From: Agarophyton chilense
Lineage: Eukaryota; Rhodophyta; Florideophyceae; Gracilariales; Gracilariaceae
Assembly: GCA_030374765.1 (NCBI GenBank)
Contig: JARGXX010000115.1
Span: forward strand, 1,651,501 to 1,715,500
DNA: 64,000 nucleotides
Reading direction: 5' to 3'
Positions 11,128 to 22,654 of the stretch are shown in pieces. Position numbers and translations under genes: made by a program. Positions within the stretch are counted from its first letter, which is position 1. Each line of letters starts with the position of its first letter. The notes beneath the pieces were generated by a model. The model was given only the letters and a program-made list of their open reading frames with translations, did not search any database and was not told where the DNA came from.

Positions 11128-13166
11128 ATGTCGCGCTCACGCTCGGTGAATGATGGACTAGATCTCTCGGATGTACCGGCCCCTGTGGCAGCGGCTGTCA
11201 CAGCCACCACAGAAGCCGTAGTTGACCCTGAGGTCTTCGGACCTCAAGAAGAGGATGATTTGCGCAGGGAAGTGCGTCGTCTCAAGTCTGAGTCAAGCGC
11301 TTCGCGTGTGCGCATGGTTGCGTTTGAATCACAGATCGCTGCTCTTATCGCTGATGTCGAACAATTACGCAGTGCGCATCAAGCACTCGTTCGTCAAGAC
11401 GATGGGAAGCAGGTCTCTGCATCAGTGAAAACACTACGTGAGGATTTGAACCATCTACTGGAGAGGTACGGGAATACGCCCGATGCGCTACCCGGCTTAC
11501 CTGTGGATGTAGAGGAAGTCCTCACTCGAGTTAACCCTCGTTTAGAACGCCTGGAGGCGGCAGTTAATTCGCAGACTGCTGCTAAATCAGTCGTGCTGGA
11601 AGAGGAAGGAGCTCCTTTGGAGGAAGCTCGTTCGAAGAAGTCGAAGTCACGACGTAAGAAGCGGAAGTCCGCACGTGATTCGATTGATGAATCGTCAAGT
11701 ACGGAGGATTTCAGTTCCAGTACTGATGATTCTGATGATTCAGATAGGTCAGATGACGACGACAGTGGTGATGGTCATCGAAGGGCCCGATCTCGGAAGA
11801 AGAACACGTCTTCGTGGTTAATGAGAAAAAAGGCTCACCTTACAGAGGATTGAAGGTGATCCCGTGCACGAATCCGCTTTATCGGAAGGTCCTGAGTTAC
11901 AGGTACTACCATCTGAAGGTGAAGAGCAAGAAGCGCTCAGGACGCGAAACGGCGAAGGTGAAGGATCACATCAAACGATTGAAGATCGGCCTTAATTATT
12001 TAACATTTGATGGGAAAACCCCCATACTCGTTATCGAGTTTCTCACTCGATTCGTTGCCGAAGCAGACAATCTAGAGATGAGTGAACCACACGCATTTGT
12101 GTCTTTACCACACTTCCTGAAGGGTTTTGCTTTAGAGCGATATCGTTCCGTATGCGGATCATTGACAGCCGATGAAGGCGGCGTTACCTCATGGCCAGAG
12201 GCGGTGCAGTATTTGCTGTGCAGTTACGCGACTTCAAACACGATACGTCAGGCGATCCTGGACCTAAGGGATGAAACCCAAAAGCCTGAGGAGGGCGAAG
12301 CTGAGTACAGCTCAAGGCCAAACAAAGCTTCCGTCCGCTGTGGAAACGTCCACTCGACGGAGGACAAGATTACCTTGTACATCGACGGGCTGGACCCGAG
12401 CATCAAGTCGTTGGTAGCTCGATATCGAGAGAAGCATGGAAGACTCTCCTTTTTGGAGTTAGTTCAGTTTGCCAAAGCTGAAGGAGACGCGGCCAGAGCG
12501 CGTGGTAGCCCCCGTCGTTCAGTGGCTTTTAGAACCTCAATGGGTAAGGAGAAGATCTCCGCTAGAGTTAATCAGCGCAGCAAACTGTTACATCTGGAAT
12601 CTCCAGTGCACTCACGAGATTCGTCGTTGGCACCCAAAGGGAGTGACTCGCATGAGGAGGCGGTCCATTTTATGGAATATACGGACTCTTCTGTACCTAC
12701 AGTGGATCTCCCACACTCGGAGTCTCAGGACGAGGAAGCCCTAATGGCTATGGAGGGCCGTCGCCCTATGTACCGTCCCTACACGGTGCCACCACAAGGA
12801 GGTTTTAAGAAGGGGAAACCCGGATGGATGGATACTCGCACGGCATACCGTTCACAACCTATGTTGACCAACCGTCGTGAAGGTATGATATGATATTCAT
12901 GTTATGGAAAACACCATTTGAGTGCAGAATGCACGCTTCCTGCAAAGGATCTGAGTCGTATTATGACTAATTATGAAGCACTCTCAGAAGAGGAAAGGAG
13001 CCGCGTACCAGCGGGCATGTATTGGAAAGCCAGAATATGGTTTTCTCAGACACCGATGCGCCGGACGGACAAGCCGGTTGCTCAGAATGCTGAAGTGTTA
13101 CAACCCGGAACCCCGGTAGGAAGAGGCGCCATTGAGGCAAATAAGCCGGTGCAACCGGACAACTAA
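11128..13166 (+). pseudogene. gag: Element A gag (coiled coil, acidic/basic linker, capsid, CCHC knuckle), broken
   Basis: The first part (11128-11853) has a Glu/Leu-rich probable coiled coil, then a Lys/Arg run and a Ser/Asp-rich tract. Coding sense then shifts to the frame that is open from about 11780 to 13166. That frame holds the capsid (NYLTFDGKTPILVIEFLTRF and LYIDGLDPSIKSLVARYRE). A TGA at 12891-12893 lies exactly where the first Cys of the zinc knuckle should be. The following residues are YSCYGKHHLSAEC, so with a Cys at the stop the C-x2-C-x4-H-x4-C spacing would be exact. Gag ends at TAA 13164-13166; pol is in the -1 frame and already open there. Confidence 0.75.
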
Positions 13167-13207
13167 GTGACGGAGCCCCTAGGGGGTCGACACTAGTCGA
13201 TCCCGTA

Positions 13208-16200
13208 GTGCTGACCAGGGAGAGCTCGCCTCCCTGCTCCAGCGCTTGGAAGGCCAAGATTCTCTTGAGGCCTCCCAAATTTCCCCCGTACGGAATCAAT
13301 CCGCCGGACGGAAAGCGAGTACAGTTTGACTGTGAGTTACATCGTCCTTGGAGACGTTATACTTGTCCGTCAAAACGGGAATGTTACCTCATGGTAGCGT
13401 TTAAAAGAAACTATAAGGTCTATGCCGACATCGGCTCTGACAGGAATCTGTGATCTCGTCGATTGACTATCCTGAACACAGGTGCTGGTCCGAACTTTAT
13501 ACGGGAATCGGAGCTCGCTCCTGCTGACTTAGAACGTATTCGATACGGTCCTTTACCGGACATCCGGGATGCCAACAAAAATGCTGTGAAGACACTGGGA
13601 AAAGTTTGCCTTGTGGTGCGTTTGGGACGCTTTGTAGTCCTAGTCGACTTCATCGTCTGTAAGACGTTAGCTGCACCAGTGGTACTGGGATGTGATTATT
13701 GCGACAAGTATGTCGAAGCCATTCGCCCGCGAAGAAAACTAGTGGAACTAAATGATGGATCAATGGTACCAATTGTTCGCAAGCCAATGCGTCGTTGCCC
13801 CGAAGCACCTCCACTTCCACCATCTATGGAATACGGGAAATCCCGAGGACGTGTCCCGCCGAGGATTCGAGTAGCGAAGAGTGCCATGCTGAAGGCGCAA
13901 ACCCAAACTTGGGTTCAAGTAAGAACAGAACGACACGGACTCGTGGTAATTCAACCGAATACTCGGATGTACGAATCCCGTGGATTGCTTGTCGCTAACG
14001 GCATTGCTCAGGTTGATCCTGGTAGCCCGTTTTAGATACTGGTGAGTAACTTCACCGATAACGATTATCATATACCGAAAAATCAGGTTGTTGCAACAGC
14101 TTTGCCTCATCCCAGAGTGGTGGTCCCTACTCATATTTCTACCCCAATAGTATTGTGATTAACCCATGTCAGTGACACAGACGAAGAACCGCAAACTCCG
14201 TCTGGAGATCAATTGCAAACGGCAAAGGATCCAGAGAGCCTGGTCGATGAGCTAGACTTAGCACATGTGTCGTAACACTACAGAACGAAGATCAGGTCTA
14301 TGCTGAAGAAGTATACATCCATGTGGAGTGGAAAAATAGGAGAGATCTCCGCTACGGAACACCACATTGATTTGGTCCCAGGGTCATGACCCATCTCCCA
14401 ACCACCCTACAGAGCGGGACGGCGAACTCGCCAAATCGAGGAGGATAATGTCAGCAAAATGCTGGAAGAAGAAGTAATCGAAGCAGCTCAATCTGCTTGG
14501 GCCTCACCAGTGGTGCTGGTTCCGAAACCTGATGGTTCTTTACGATTCTGTATCGATTATCGAAAGCTGAACGCAGTTACGGTTCGGGATACATACCCGT
14601 TGCCTCGAATGGACGAATGTATTGACAGCTTAGGAGAAGCGAACGTGTTCACCACGTCGGACGCCAACTCTGGCTATTGGCAGGTGCCTGTAGCGGAACA
14701 AGACCAAGACAAAACCGCATTTGCGTGTCACGCCGGTCTCTACCGTTTCAAAAGTATGCCCTTTGGCTTAACGAATGCACCGGCTACTTTCCAGCGTGCT
14801 CTGGACATCTTGCTCTCAAGATACAAGTGGAAGAGTTGTTTAGTCTATTTGGACGATGTGATCATCTTTTCCCAGGATGTGGAAAGCCATTTACGGCATA
14901 TTGAGGAGATCCTCAAACCACTACAGAGCGCAGGTATCACCTTGAAGTTCAAGAAATGCGAATGGTTCGATGGCACCGTCCGGTACTCAGGACATGTGAT
15001 CAAGCCGGGACAGCTTGCCATTCAAGAGGCACAAACAGCGGCTCTCCGCGAAGTACAACCTCCGTCGACACAGAAGCAATTGCGTTCTTTCCTCGGCTTG
15101 TGCAACGTCTACCGACGATTCGTGCCACAATACTCGCATATAGCGGCACCGCTCAACGCAAAGCTGCGTAAAGGACAACCGGTACAGCTGGAACAATTCA
15201 GACAAACTGAAACGGAAGCGTTCGACACGCTGAAGAAAAAGATTATTACAGCCCCAGTGTTGGCGCTGCCCATCCCCAACCTGCCATACTCAGTGGATAC
15301 CGACTCTAGCGAGTACCAAGTACAGTGTGCCCTTTTTCAAACACACCCTGATGGTGAACGCAAACCCATTGGTTACTGGTCAAGATCGCTGAACGCAGCC
15401 GAGAAGAAGTATTCAGTTTCAGAAAAGGAATGCCTTGCAGTCGTTTGGGCTCTAACCACATTGCGACCCTATCTCCAAGGAGAACGTTTTACCGTCAACA
15501 CGGATCACTCGTCTCTACGATGGTTACTGTCCATTACAGACCCGTCTGGTCGTCTCACACGATGGCGCTTACGCCTTTCTGAACTCGATTTCGAAGTGAA
15601 GTATAAGAAGGGATTGGCCAATGTCCAAGCTGACGCGCTATCGCGACTCAAAACACTGGGCGAAACCCAAGGCAAAATCGATGAAGAGATACCTTGCTTC
15701 TACATGGAGACCCATTCACCATTTTTTGAAGAAGAGGAGCAAGAGACCCTTGATGATTATTCGGATGCAGACCCGTTCCTTGCAATAGCAGACACTGACC
15801 CTTCAGTTCAACTCGAGCGAATCTCGTGCACTGAGCTCCTCAATGAGCAACACGTCGATAAGTATTGTGCGTCAATACGCTCCCGTCTTAACGGGGCGGG
15901 GGGGGGGGGGGAGCTCCCCTTTTCACTCGATTCACGAGTAATACTGTTAAGACATGTCGAAAAGCATGATCAAATCGTGATTCCACACGTCTTGAAAAGT
16001 CGAGTACTCCATCTGGCACACTACAACAGGCTGTCTGGTCATCCAGGAGGAACGAGGTTGTTCATGACTCTAAGAAGATATTTTTACTGGCCTACTTTGG
16101 CAATGGACTGCCATGCTACAGTGAGGTTGTGTACAACATGTGCGAGGAATCGCGTGAAGCTTTACAAAAAGCGGAAACCAATGACGTTATTCCAGGCGAA

Positions 16201-17995
16201 AGCGCCTTTACAATACGTCAGTATCGACATCCTAGGGGAATTGATTCGCTCAAGGCGAGGTTATCTCTACCTATTGGTAATCACCGACCGCTTCTCGAAG
16301 TTAGTGCGGACTGTGCCGCTGAAGCGGATAACCGCAACCGTAATGGCACAGGCGTTTATCAAACACTGGGTATTTATAAACGGTCCACCAGAAGTTCTGT
16401 TATCAGATAATGGGAAGCAATTCGTTGCGAAGCTCTTTCAGAATGTTTGCCGCATTATGGGCATTCGAAACGTGTCTACCACGACCTATCATCCGCAATG
16501 CAACGGTCAGGTGGAGCGTTTCAACCGCACGCTGATAGCAGCATTACGACACTACATCGCGGACCACCCGAAAGAATTGGACATGTTTACAGATACTCTG
16601 TGCTACGCGTACAATACGCAAGTGCATACCTCTACAAAGACGGCACCGTTCGACCTCGTGCTCTCACGTAACCCTCCGGCTTTACCGGTTGCGCTCGACG
16701 ACGAGACAGAATTGGACGCGCCGACCCCGGCTAAGTACCATTTGAAATGGAGGAATGACCTGAAGGCCAGAGCGGAAGAAGCCGCTAAGGAGTTATCAAA
16801 GACGCAAGCTCACTATAATCGAAACTATGACGCCAGAAGGCGAAGAGGAAATCCGGCAATCCGAGTAGGACGTCACGTCTTCGTGCGAGTTGAAAGACCG
16901 GACAAACAGGAAGAATCTCGTCATAAGTTGTTGCTGATAGCAGCTGGATCCTTCTAAGTGGTGGACCTTGATGAAGACACAGTGGTCATCAAGACAGGTG
17001 AGGACGTTGAACGTGTATCGCGCGATCGCGTTGAAGTCGCGCCTGACCCGCAAGTGGAAGTCCAGGTATCTGGTAGAACTAAGGATGCAAGTGCGACGGA
17101 ACGTCAAGGCAAAAGCCCAAGTGACTCTGGGGAGAGTGAGCCGCCACCAATGGCTCGAGCGGGGGAGAAAGCTCCTGATCTCATAACGCGGGCGATTGCG
17201 TACGCCAATCACGGACAGCTTCCGAAATATCGGGATATGCCCCGTGGCACGCGCACACCCGTCAGTACAGAAATGGAACCTGAAAGCAGGAAAGATGTTT
17301 TGGAATTTGGCCCCAAGGACTTGGAAACGAGTGCCCGCGAAAACGCGCCTTTACCGCTTCAGGCTGAACCGTCAGGTGAAGCGCCACTCTCTGTTCCGCC
17401 GATATCGGCTCCCATCCCTCGTGGGCAGGAAGAAGAAGAGGTATCGCCTCCTGTCGTGGTGCAAGCACCATCATCCACCGAACAGCGGTCAGACTCGGAT
17501 AAACTGAAGGAAGTTCATCCACGAATGGAATTGAGAAGTAGCAAGAAGTACGCTTCTATGGAACCTGGAAAACAGGAGAGCTCTTTATCTGAGAAAGGTT
17601 CTCAAGGAATTAGTACACTGCCACTACGGGCAGAACGGCAGTTGGTCGACGAGCGAACGCTTAGCGACGCTGAGACTGCTAACACAGAGACGCTTGGGTC
17701 AGCCCTAAGGCATTTCAAACCTGTTAACAGGATTCTCGCGTCAACAGCGAAAGCATTGGGAAACGCCCAGGAATATGTTATGGATCGCATATGTGAACAT
17801 CACGAGCATGAAGATACCAGAGAATTACTGTATCGAGTCCGTTGGTACGGTTTTCCTCCGGAAGCGGATACGTAGGAACCTATAGCTCAGATCCCCCGCT
17901 CCCAGCTCGTGCGATATCATCGACGCATGCGATTACCACTCCCCAGGGAGATCGACTCCTCAATAGTCGGGCTCATGGGCACATCCCATTTCTAA
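13208..17995 (+). pseudogene. pol: Element A pol: protease, RT, RNase H, integrase, chromodomain; seven in-frame stops
   Basis: A single frame runs through about 4.8 kb with no indel found but with stops at 13451, 14033, 14156, 14273, 14387, 16955 and 17873. Protease: LNTGAGPNFI at about 13475 has Asn for the catalytic Asp. RT: ASPVVLVPKPDGSLRFCIDY, then SCLVYLDDVIIFS (about 14830). RNase H: SVDTDSSEYQVQCALF and VNTDHSSLRWLL. Integrase: zinc HHCC region (HLAHYNRLSGHPGG...CTTCARN, about 16015-16150), DDE core (YVSIDILGE; LLSDNGKQF; CNGQVERFNRTL). Chromodomain: ELLYRVRWYGFPPEADT, then a TAG where the conserved Trp sits, then EP (17820-17880). A Ser/Glu/Pro-rich spacer of about 250 residues separates integrase and chromodomain. 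Confidence 0.88.
15897..15911 (+). repeat. G-homopolymer (about 14 G) inside pol
   Basis: A run of about 14 G follows ACGGGGC and precedes AGCTCCCC between RNase H and integrase. It codes Gly residues without breaking the frame. Length uncertainty in sequencing is likely here. Confidence 0.6.
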
Positions 17996-18020
17996 GTATG
18001 GGCTACAAAGGTAGTAAAAA

Positions 18021-18225
18021 CTCGAAAGGCGAGAAGAAAACAAGAAATCATGAAGAGGAAACGTGAAGACACGCAAGCAAAAGACATTTACTGATTTTCA
18101 CCTAGGACAAACTCGAAAAGCGAGAAGAAGGATTGAAGAACTCGAGAAGCGAGAAGAAGAAGTTAAAAACTCGAGAAGCGAGAAGAGATGAAGACTAGAA
18201 GATAAGAAGGGAACGTGAAGACACG
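18021..18225 (+). repeat. Array of mini-hairpins between pol and the antisense ORF
   Basis: Four copies of CTCG-N5-CGAG (18021-18033, 18112-18124, 18141-18153, 18170-18182; loops AAAGG, AAAAG, AGAAG, AGAAG) lie in purine-rich DNA. They are flanked by two copies of CGTG-AAGA-CACG (18062-18073 and 18214-18225). The array sits between two convergent coding regions. Its purpose is unknown; it may mark shared 3' ends. Confidence 0.6.
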
Positions 18226-18296
18226 AAGTCACCGGAGTTTTATTGATATAAAGATACCACCGCAAGGGTGTTGACTAGGAGTCTTTTCTAGGATTA

Positions 18297-20123
18297 TCAA
18301 AGAGAAGTGCGAGCACGCAGGTTCGCAAGAAGCTGTGCGCGATCACCCTCAACTTGGTCCACGGGAAAGCCCGCATCTAAGAGGAACTGCCTCAGCGGCT
18401 CCAAGCCTGGATCTTCGACCGGCACTGCACTCGGTTGTTGGGTAAACCCATGAAAGTACTCTTGAGCAACTCCCGCCGCTGCGGATTGATCGACGAAAGT
18501 CGCTACGCCTGCCAGCTCTGGCTCGTCCTCGTAACCGAGTTCAGCCTCAGCTCCCGGCGCTTCCTCATACGGTTCTTCTCCGTTCTCGGATGGAGTAGCA
18601 TCGTACACGTATCCAGTAAGCTGGTTCGGTGGCATATCACGCGGGTTCTCCTGAAGAAAGCGAGCCTGCTCGGAGGTGATCAACTGGCGCATCCAGGGGT
18701 CGTACCAAACGAAATCTCCAGCACTTGCTGTTCGTCTAGGAGAATGGTCGGGGTATCTTGCACGGGTTCCGCGAGCGGATTGATCAGCTGGCACTCCAGA
18801 CCAGTCGACACCGTCGATTACACCCACAAGATGGAGGAAGTCGGCATGGTTCGCACGGGATCCCAGGACAAGGGAAACGTCGAGTTCTCTCGCATACTTT
18901 TGCGCTGTGGGCGACATGTACCAAACTCTAAAGGTATCATAATCATCCCACAGGAGGAAGACGGCCATCTTGGCGATAAACTCGGTATAAACCACCGTCC
19001 AATATCCCGAGAACGGGTCATTAACCAACGCGGACCCGATGTAGGAGATCGCCGGTGGGAGCTCCACAGGGCAACCACGAGGACTTTCGATCGCCTCCCA
19101 ATGCTCCGGAATACCGATGTAGCGCCCGAAGCGCGCGTTCCGCCGGATGCGGTCAATCTCGATCATTTGATACGGCACCAATTAGCCCAAACGTGATTGA
19201 GTACGACGTCCCCAACGGGGATAATCCCAATAGGGAATGTCACGCTTTCGAAGGAAGCGGAACTCCGCATCGAGAAGAGGTTGCTGAAAGCAGAGAGCTG
19301 CATCACGCACACTGCGCACACCGCGCCAACTGCTAACATCGACTTCAACGAGTGTCTCGATATACGAGTAACCTTCACCGTTGGTACGGGCATTCCAGGT
19401 ATCTAGTTCCCAGTCCCGCGGGAGGAGAATCGTACTGATGAATGGGTGAAGACGCTGGTAAATCAGCTTGGTGAACCGCGTACGGGCTTCGGACAAGGGT
19501 TCCGTTGAATATCGCGCCATCGCGTTGTCTAGCAAAGCAATATGGCTCGCCCAGTCGTCGCTATGAATCGCGTGTTCCGGAATACCGTCCGGAAAGTACC
19601 CACCGTGTACATACTGTTGTATCAACGCGTCATCGCGGATAGCAACCGGATCAAACCAGGGCGCTTGCGCGAAAAGTTCAAAGTTGTCGAGAGGATCTCG
19701 TCCATAGAAATCCGCAGGGTGCGGGTAGCTCCGCTGAGCACGACGAGAAGGAGCTCGAATCACACCTGCAGAGGCGACGTAAGCCGCGTTCGGCATCGGA
19801 GCCACGGTTGGCTGAGGTAACGGTACCGACCGGAATCCGGTGTACGGTGTGGGGAACGAACGGTATGGACCGAGTTGAGCAGTAGGCTGCGACGCATAAC
19901 CAGCAGTGTTGGACGGAGCCCCCGAAGGCACATCCTCAGAGGAGGGCTGGAACGGGTTGGACCCGGCGTTCGGATCCATCGCGAGAGATCGAGCTGAAGA
20001 GCGGTGAGGAACAGAATGCTGTTGAGTACTGTAAGAGTTGGTCGGGCGGCAAGGAATTCGTGATGACGATGAGTACCCGGAACACCGGTCCGACTGCGTA
20101 TAAACGCTTCTTGCGTCCCCCAT
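18297..20123 (-). pseudogene. Antisense additional ORF of element A (about 608 codons, one in-frame stop)
   Basis: The minus-strand frame runs from ATG at 20123 to the stop at 18297, interrupted only by TAA at 19184-19182. The two halves are in the same frame and directly adjacent, so they are one gene with one nonsense change (CAA to TAA would explain it). The N-terminal 100 residues are Pro/Ser/Gln-rich. The middle holds globular-looking sequence (DDALIQQYVHGGYFPDGIPE; FLLWDDYDTFRVWYMSPTAQ). The C-terminal 100 residues are acidic. It starts 25 bp from the 3' LTR and ends in the mini-hairpin array. I recognise no domain. Antisense extra ORFs in this place are known in some plant Ty3/gypsy lineages; homology to them is not shown here. 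Confidence 0.65.
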
Positions 20124-20134
20124 GGTTCGCGCTT

Positions 20135-20147
20135 AACGAGGGGGGTA
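20135..20147 (+). other. Polypurine tract of element A
   Basis: AACGAGGGGGGTA ends right before the 3' LTR start (TGTAGTA), the expected place for the plus-strand primer. It confirms the + orientation of the element. Confidence 0.65.
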
Positions 20148-20805
20148 TGTAGTACTCTATTATGTCGGGGATTCCGATGGGTTGGTTTTTCACGAAGTCG
20201 CGGTTGGAACTCATAAGTGAGTGATATCATCAGAATTGTGATATGAAACGGCACACCGCGTAGGATGCCAGGAGGCAGGGTACACTGTTGGAACACGTGG
20301 CATCACGAGTGGAGTGGCTTGCAGCGGCGCATGTAGTGGCGATCCACGTGGCTGGTTTTACTACCTTTTGTAGATGTAAGTCCATTAGGGACCGTACCCA
20401 TACAGAGGTTTGGCTAAGGGGCTGACCACTGGGTATTATTTATATATTTATTTGGGCACTCACCCTGGTACACAGTATATAGTGTACCAGAGGTGAGCGC
20501 CGACTCCAAGTAAAGCAGACAACATGGGCATCATGACTACTCTGTTCCTCGCTTAGGATTCCTTAACAGGAGATCCGGACGAGCTAGTCAGCCCCCAACC
20601 ACTTCACGAGCCGTTTCGTACCTACGTCCCATCAACGTTTTACAGTTGCACTGTTCACCCTCGCTGGCGAGTAGTGGCCTTACACCCCACTTCCAGCTCG
20701 CTGGTGTTGTAGCTCTACCACCCCTTTTCCTTCGCCGCAAGCGACCCATAGGCAGTTCGAACGCTGTCGCAGGTGTCTGCTCTCTCCGTTAGAGCGGATA
20801 CTACA
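20148..20805 (+). repeat. Element A 3' LTR (658 bp)
   Basis: Same termini as the 5' LTR and long blocks of near identity, especially from about 20395 to the end. The first 200 bp show many substitutions and lack a block of about 50 bp present in the 5' copy. It abuts the interrupted gag of element B at 20806. Confidence 0.85.
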
Positions 20806-21999
20806 CTTAGTAATCTTCTGAGCGACCTCTTGGATGTATTCAGAAGACTTGTTGATCAACCGATAAGTCCTGCAATCAACCGCTTTGGTGAACATACCGT
20901 TCAACGGTTGGTGCACCTCCAGGTCCATTTCGGTGTCCGTCTCAGAATCGGGCGACTCATTGTATCGCTTTTTACCCTTTCAGGTCTTTTCTGACGAATT
21001 CTTCGTCGACCTGTTCGGTTTCTTCTTCTTCTTACCTTTACGGTCATCATCCGACGATGAACTCGTATCGGAACTGGAGTCAGACGAGTCGGGGTCTGAA
21101 TCATCCTCTCGATTCTTTCCCCTCTTCGTCCTCCGCTTCTTTCCTTTTCGGTTTCTTCGTCGCTCATCCAACGAGTCAGACGAATCGTCCTTGGGATCAC
21201 CTCCATGGGTATCCTTTTGAACGAAACCAGTAATTGTTGGTAGATAAATGTCTTGAGGTTCCACCTTCCCCGGGACCTCTTGACTCTGCCTTGGACCTTG
21301 TACGTACTCACTATCAGTAGGTGAGTGTTTGGAATGGGTGGAATGACCCATTTGGAACCCTTGTGGTATGCGCTTTGCGATGTTCACCTGTGTAGGTCAG
21401 AATTTTGCGAATCCCTCGGAAACCCAAAGGTCCTGCACAGCGCGGTAAACATGCTCCTTAGCATCTGTAAAGAGATACTGGTTCACCATTTCAGGTATCC
21501 TTTCCGACAGCTCTTGAGCTGCTCGGTCAACCACAATACGGGTAAATGCATCGACGTCCATTGAGGGCGGAACCATCCAAGTATCCGACTTCTCCTTTAA
21601 GTTTAATGCATCCTCGACCGCGAGGGTGACGAGCACTTTCGCTCGCTCTTTGATCTGAGGCCATAGCTCCTCCGCTGCAACCTCAATTGGTAATTCCTTT
21701 TGAGGTTCCGTTGCCATAGGCGGCGGACCATGTACCTTTATGGTTTTGTTTCGAGGGTGCCGGAGCAGCTCCTCGGGGTTTTCCAGAATTAGTTGAGCCG
21801 ATGGGGCTCCTTTAAGACCTTTATAGCTTGCCGGGGCGCTCGCACCACGCGTATTCTTTTCAGGTCGTTCCATTTGTGACCAATAGTGGTATCCTGTATT
21901 GCTTTGCGGGATTTCCTGAAACCAAATAGGTGTACGAGCGTCCAATCCTTCTCGGAATCTCGTGTGAACTGTCAAGGTACGACGAAACCTAAAAATCAT
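20806..21999 (-). pseudogene. gag: Element B gag, truncated by the element A LTR
   Basis: One minus-strand frame is followed from 21999 to 20806 with in-frame TGA stops at 21399-21397 and 20982-20980 and no frameshift seen. The N-terminal part contains MVPPSMDVDAFTRIVVDRAA and RIPEMVNQYLFTDAKEHVYR. Then comes a Ser/Asp-rich plus Lys/Arg-rich tract (SDSSSDTSSSSDDD, RKGKKKKK) like the linker in element A gag. After it comes a capsid-like start (TYRLINKSSEYIQEVAQK) that is cut at the LTR border. The same linker style and the same PBS show A and B are related. Confidence 0.65.
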
Positions 22000-22001
22000 T
22001 T

Positions 22002-22017
22002 CTAAGTCGGGAGACCA
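22002..22017 (-). other. Primer-binding site of element B
   Basis: On the minus strand this is TGGTCTCCCGACTTAG, identical to the element A site, three bases inside the LTR border at 22021. Confidence 0.7.
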
Positions 22018-22020
22018 AAA

Positions 22021-22654
22021 TGTCGTACAATCACCTTTGGGGTATGCTACTGTCTTGTCTCGGGAGCGTAGTGACGGTCAACCGTAGGGAGCGTGTTGAC
22101 GCTCAACCATAGAAGGTAGACGTAGTAAACCTCGTTGGTAACAGGACACCGTGAAAACCCGCAGGGGCAAACGGCGGAGCAACTAGCCTATACCGTTTAG
22201 GTGAACGATGGTAGGCGTCGACGCGCGGGAAAACCTGTGTGGTAGTTGAGAAACGATGAACCAAAAGGTATAGTCGTGACCCAAGTGGTGCCTTTCTTTA
22301 TCAGATTAGGATGGGGGAGGTGCAGTTCCCTATATGTAGTGGACTGCACTCTCCAGATCACCCGGGAGGTGCCAGCAAGGCACGGTCTCTGACCTAGTGT
22401 CAGAGACCTGGCTAGCACTGGCTACAGTGCCAGGTGGCCACTCCACTACTGTACTAAAATGAATATAATTACAATTACAATTACTAACAATTACTCAACC
22501 AGAAGGTACATGTCAACACTACACGTGGCTGACAACACCTAGATGGTAGCTCGCCTGGAGCTGCATGGCCGATGATCCCTCGCATCCATCACCTACAAGG
22601 TCAGTGTAGTATATTGACCACATCAAAGGTTAGCCCTTCCGCCACTATACGACA
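22021..22654 (-). repeat. Element B LTR (634 bp), 5' LTR of the minus-strand element
   Basis: Delimited by a perfect 7-base inverted repeat, TGTCGTA at 22021 and TACGACA ending at 22654, with the PBS adjacent to the inner edge. It contains a perfect hairpin GGTCTCTGAC-CTAGT-GTCAGAGACC (22384-22408) and a second one, GCACTG-GCTA-CAGTGC. These are comparable with the LTR hairpin of element A. No partner LTR is in the window. Confidence 0.7.

Larger units (their letters stand above)
10083..20805 (+). mobile_element. Element A: chromodomain-type Ty3/gypsy LTR retrotransposon, about 10.7 kb, inactivated
   Basis: Structure in order: 5' LTR (10083-10798), PBS (10801), gag (11128-13166), pol with protease, RT, RNase H, integrase and chromodomain (13208-17995), a hairpin-repeat spacer, an antisense ORF (20123-18297), a purine tract, and a 3' LTR (20148-20805). 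Both LTRs begin TGTAGTA and end TACTACA. The flanks (GGCAG on the left, CTTAG on the right) do not form a target-site duplication. The LTRs also differ by substitutions and by indels of about 50 bp. The integrase-then-chromodomain order places it among the chromoviruses. Confidence 0.88.
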
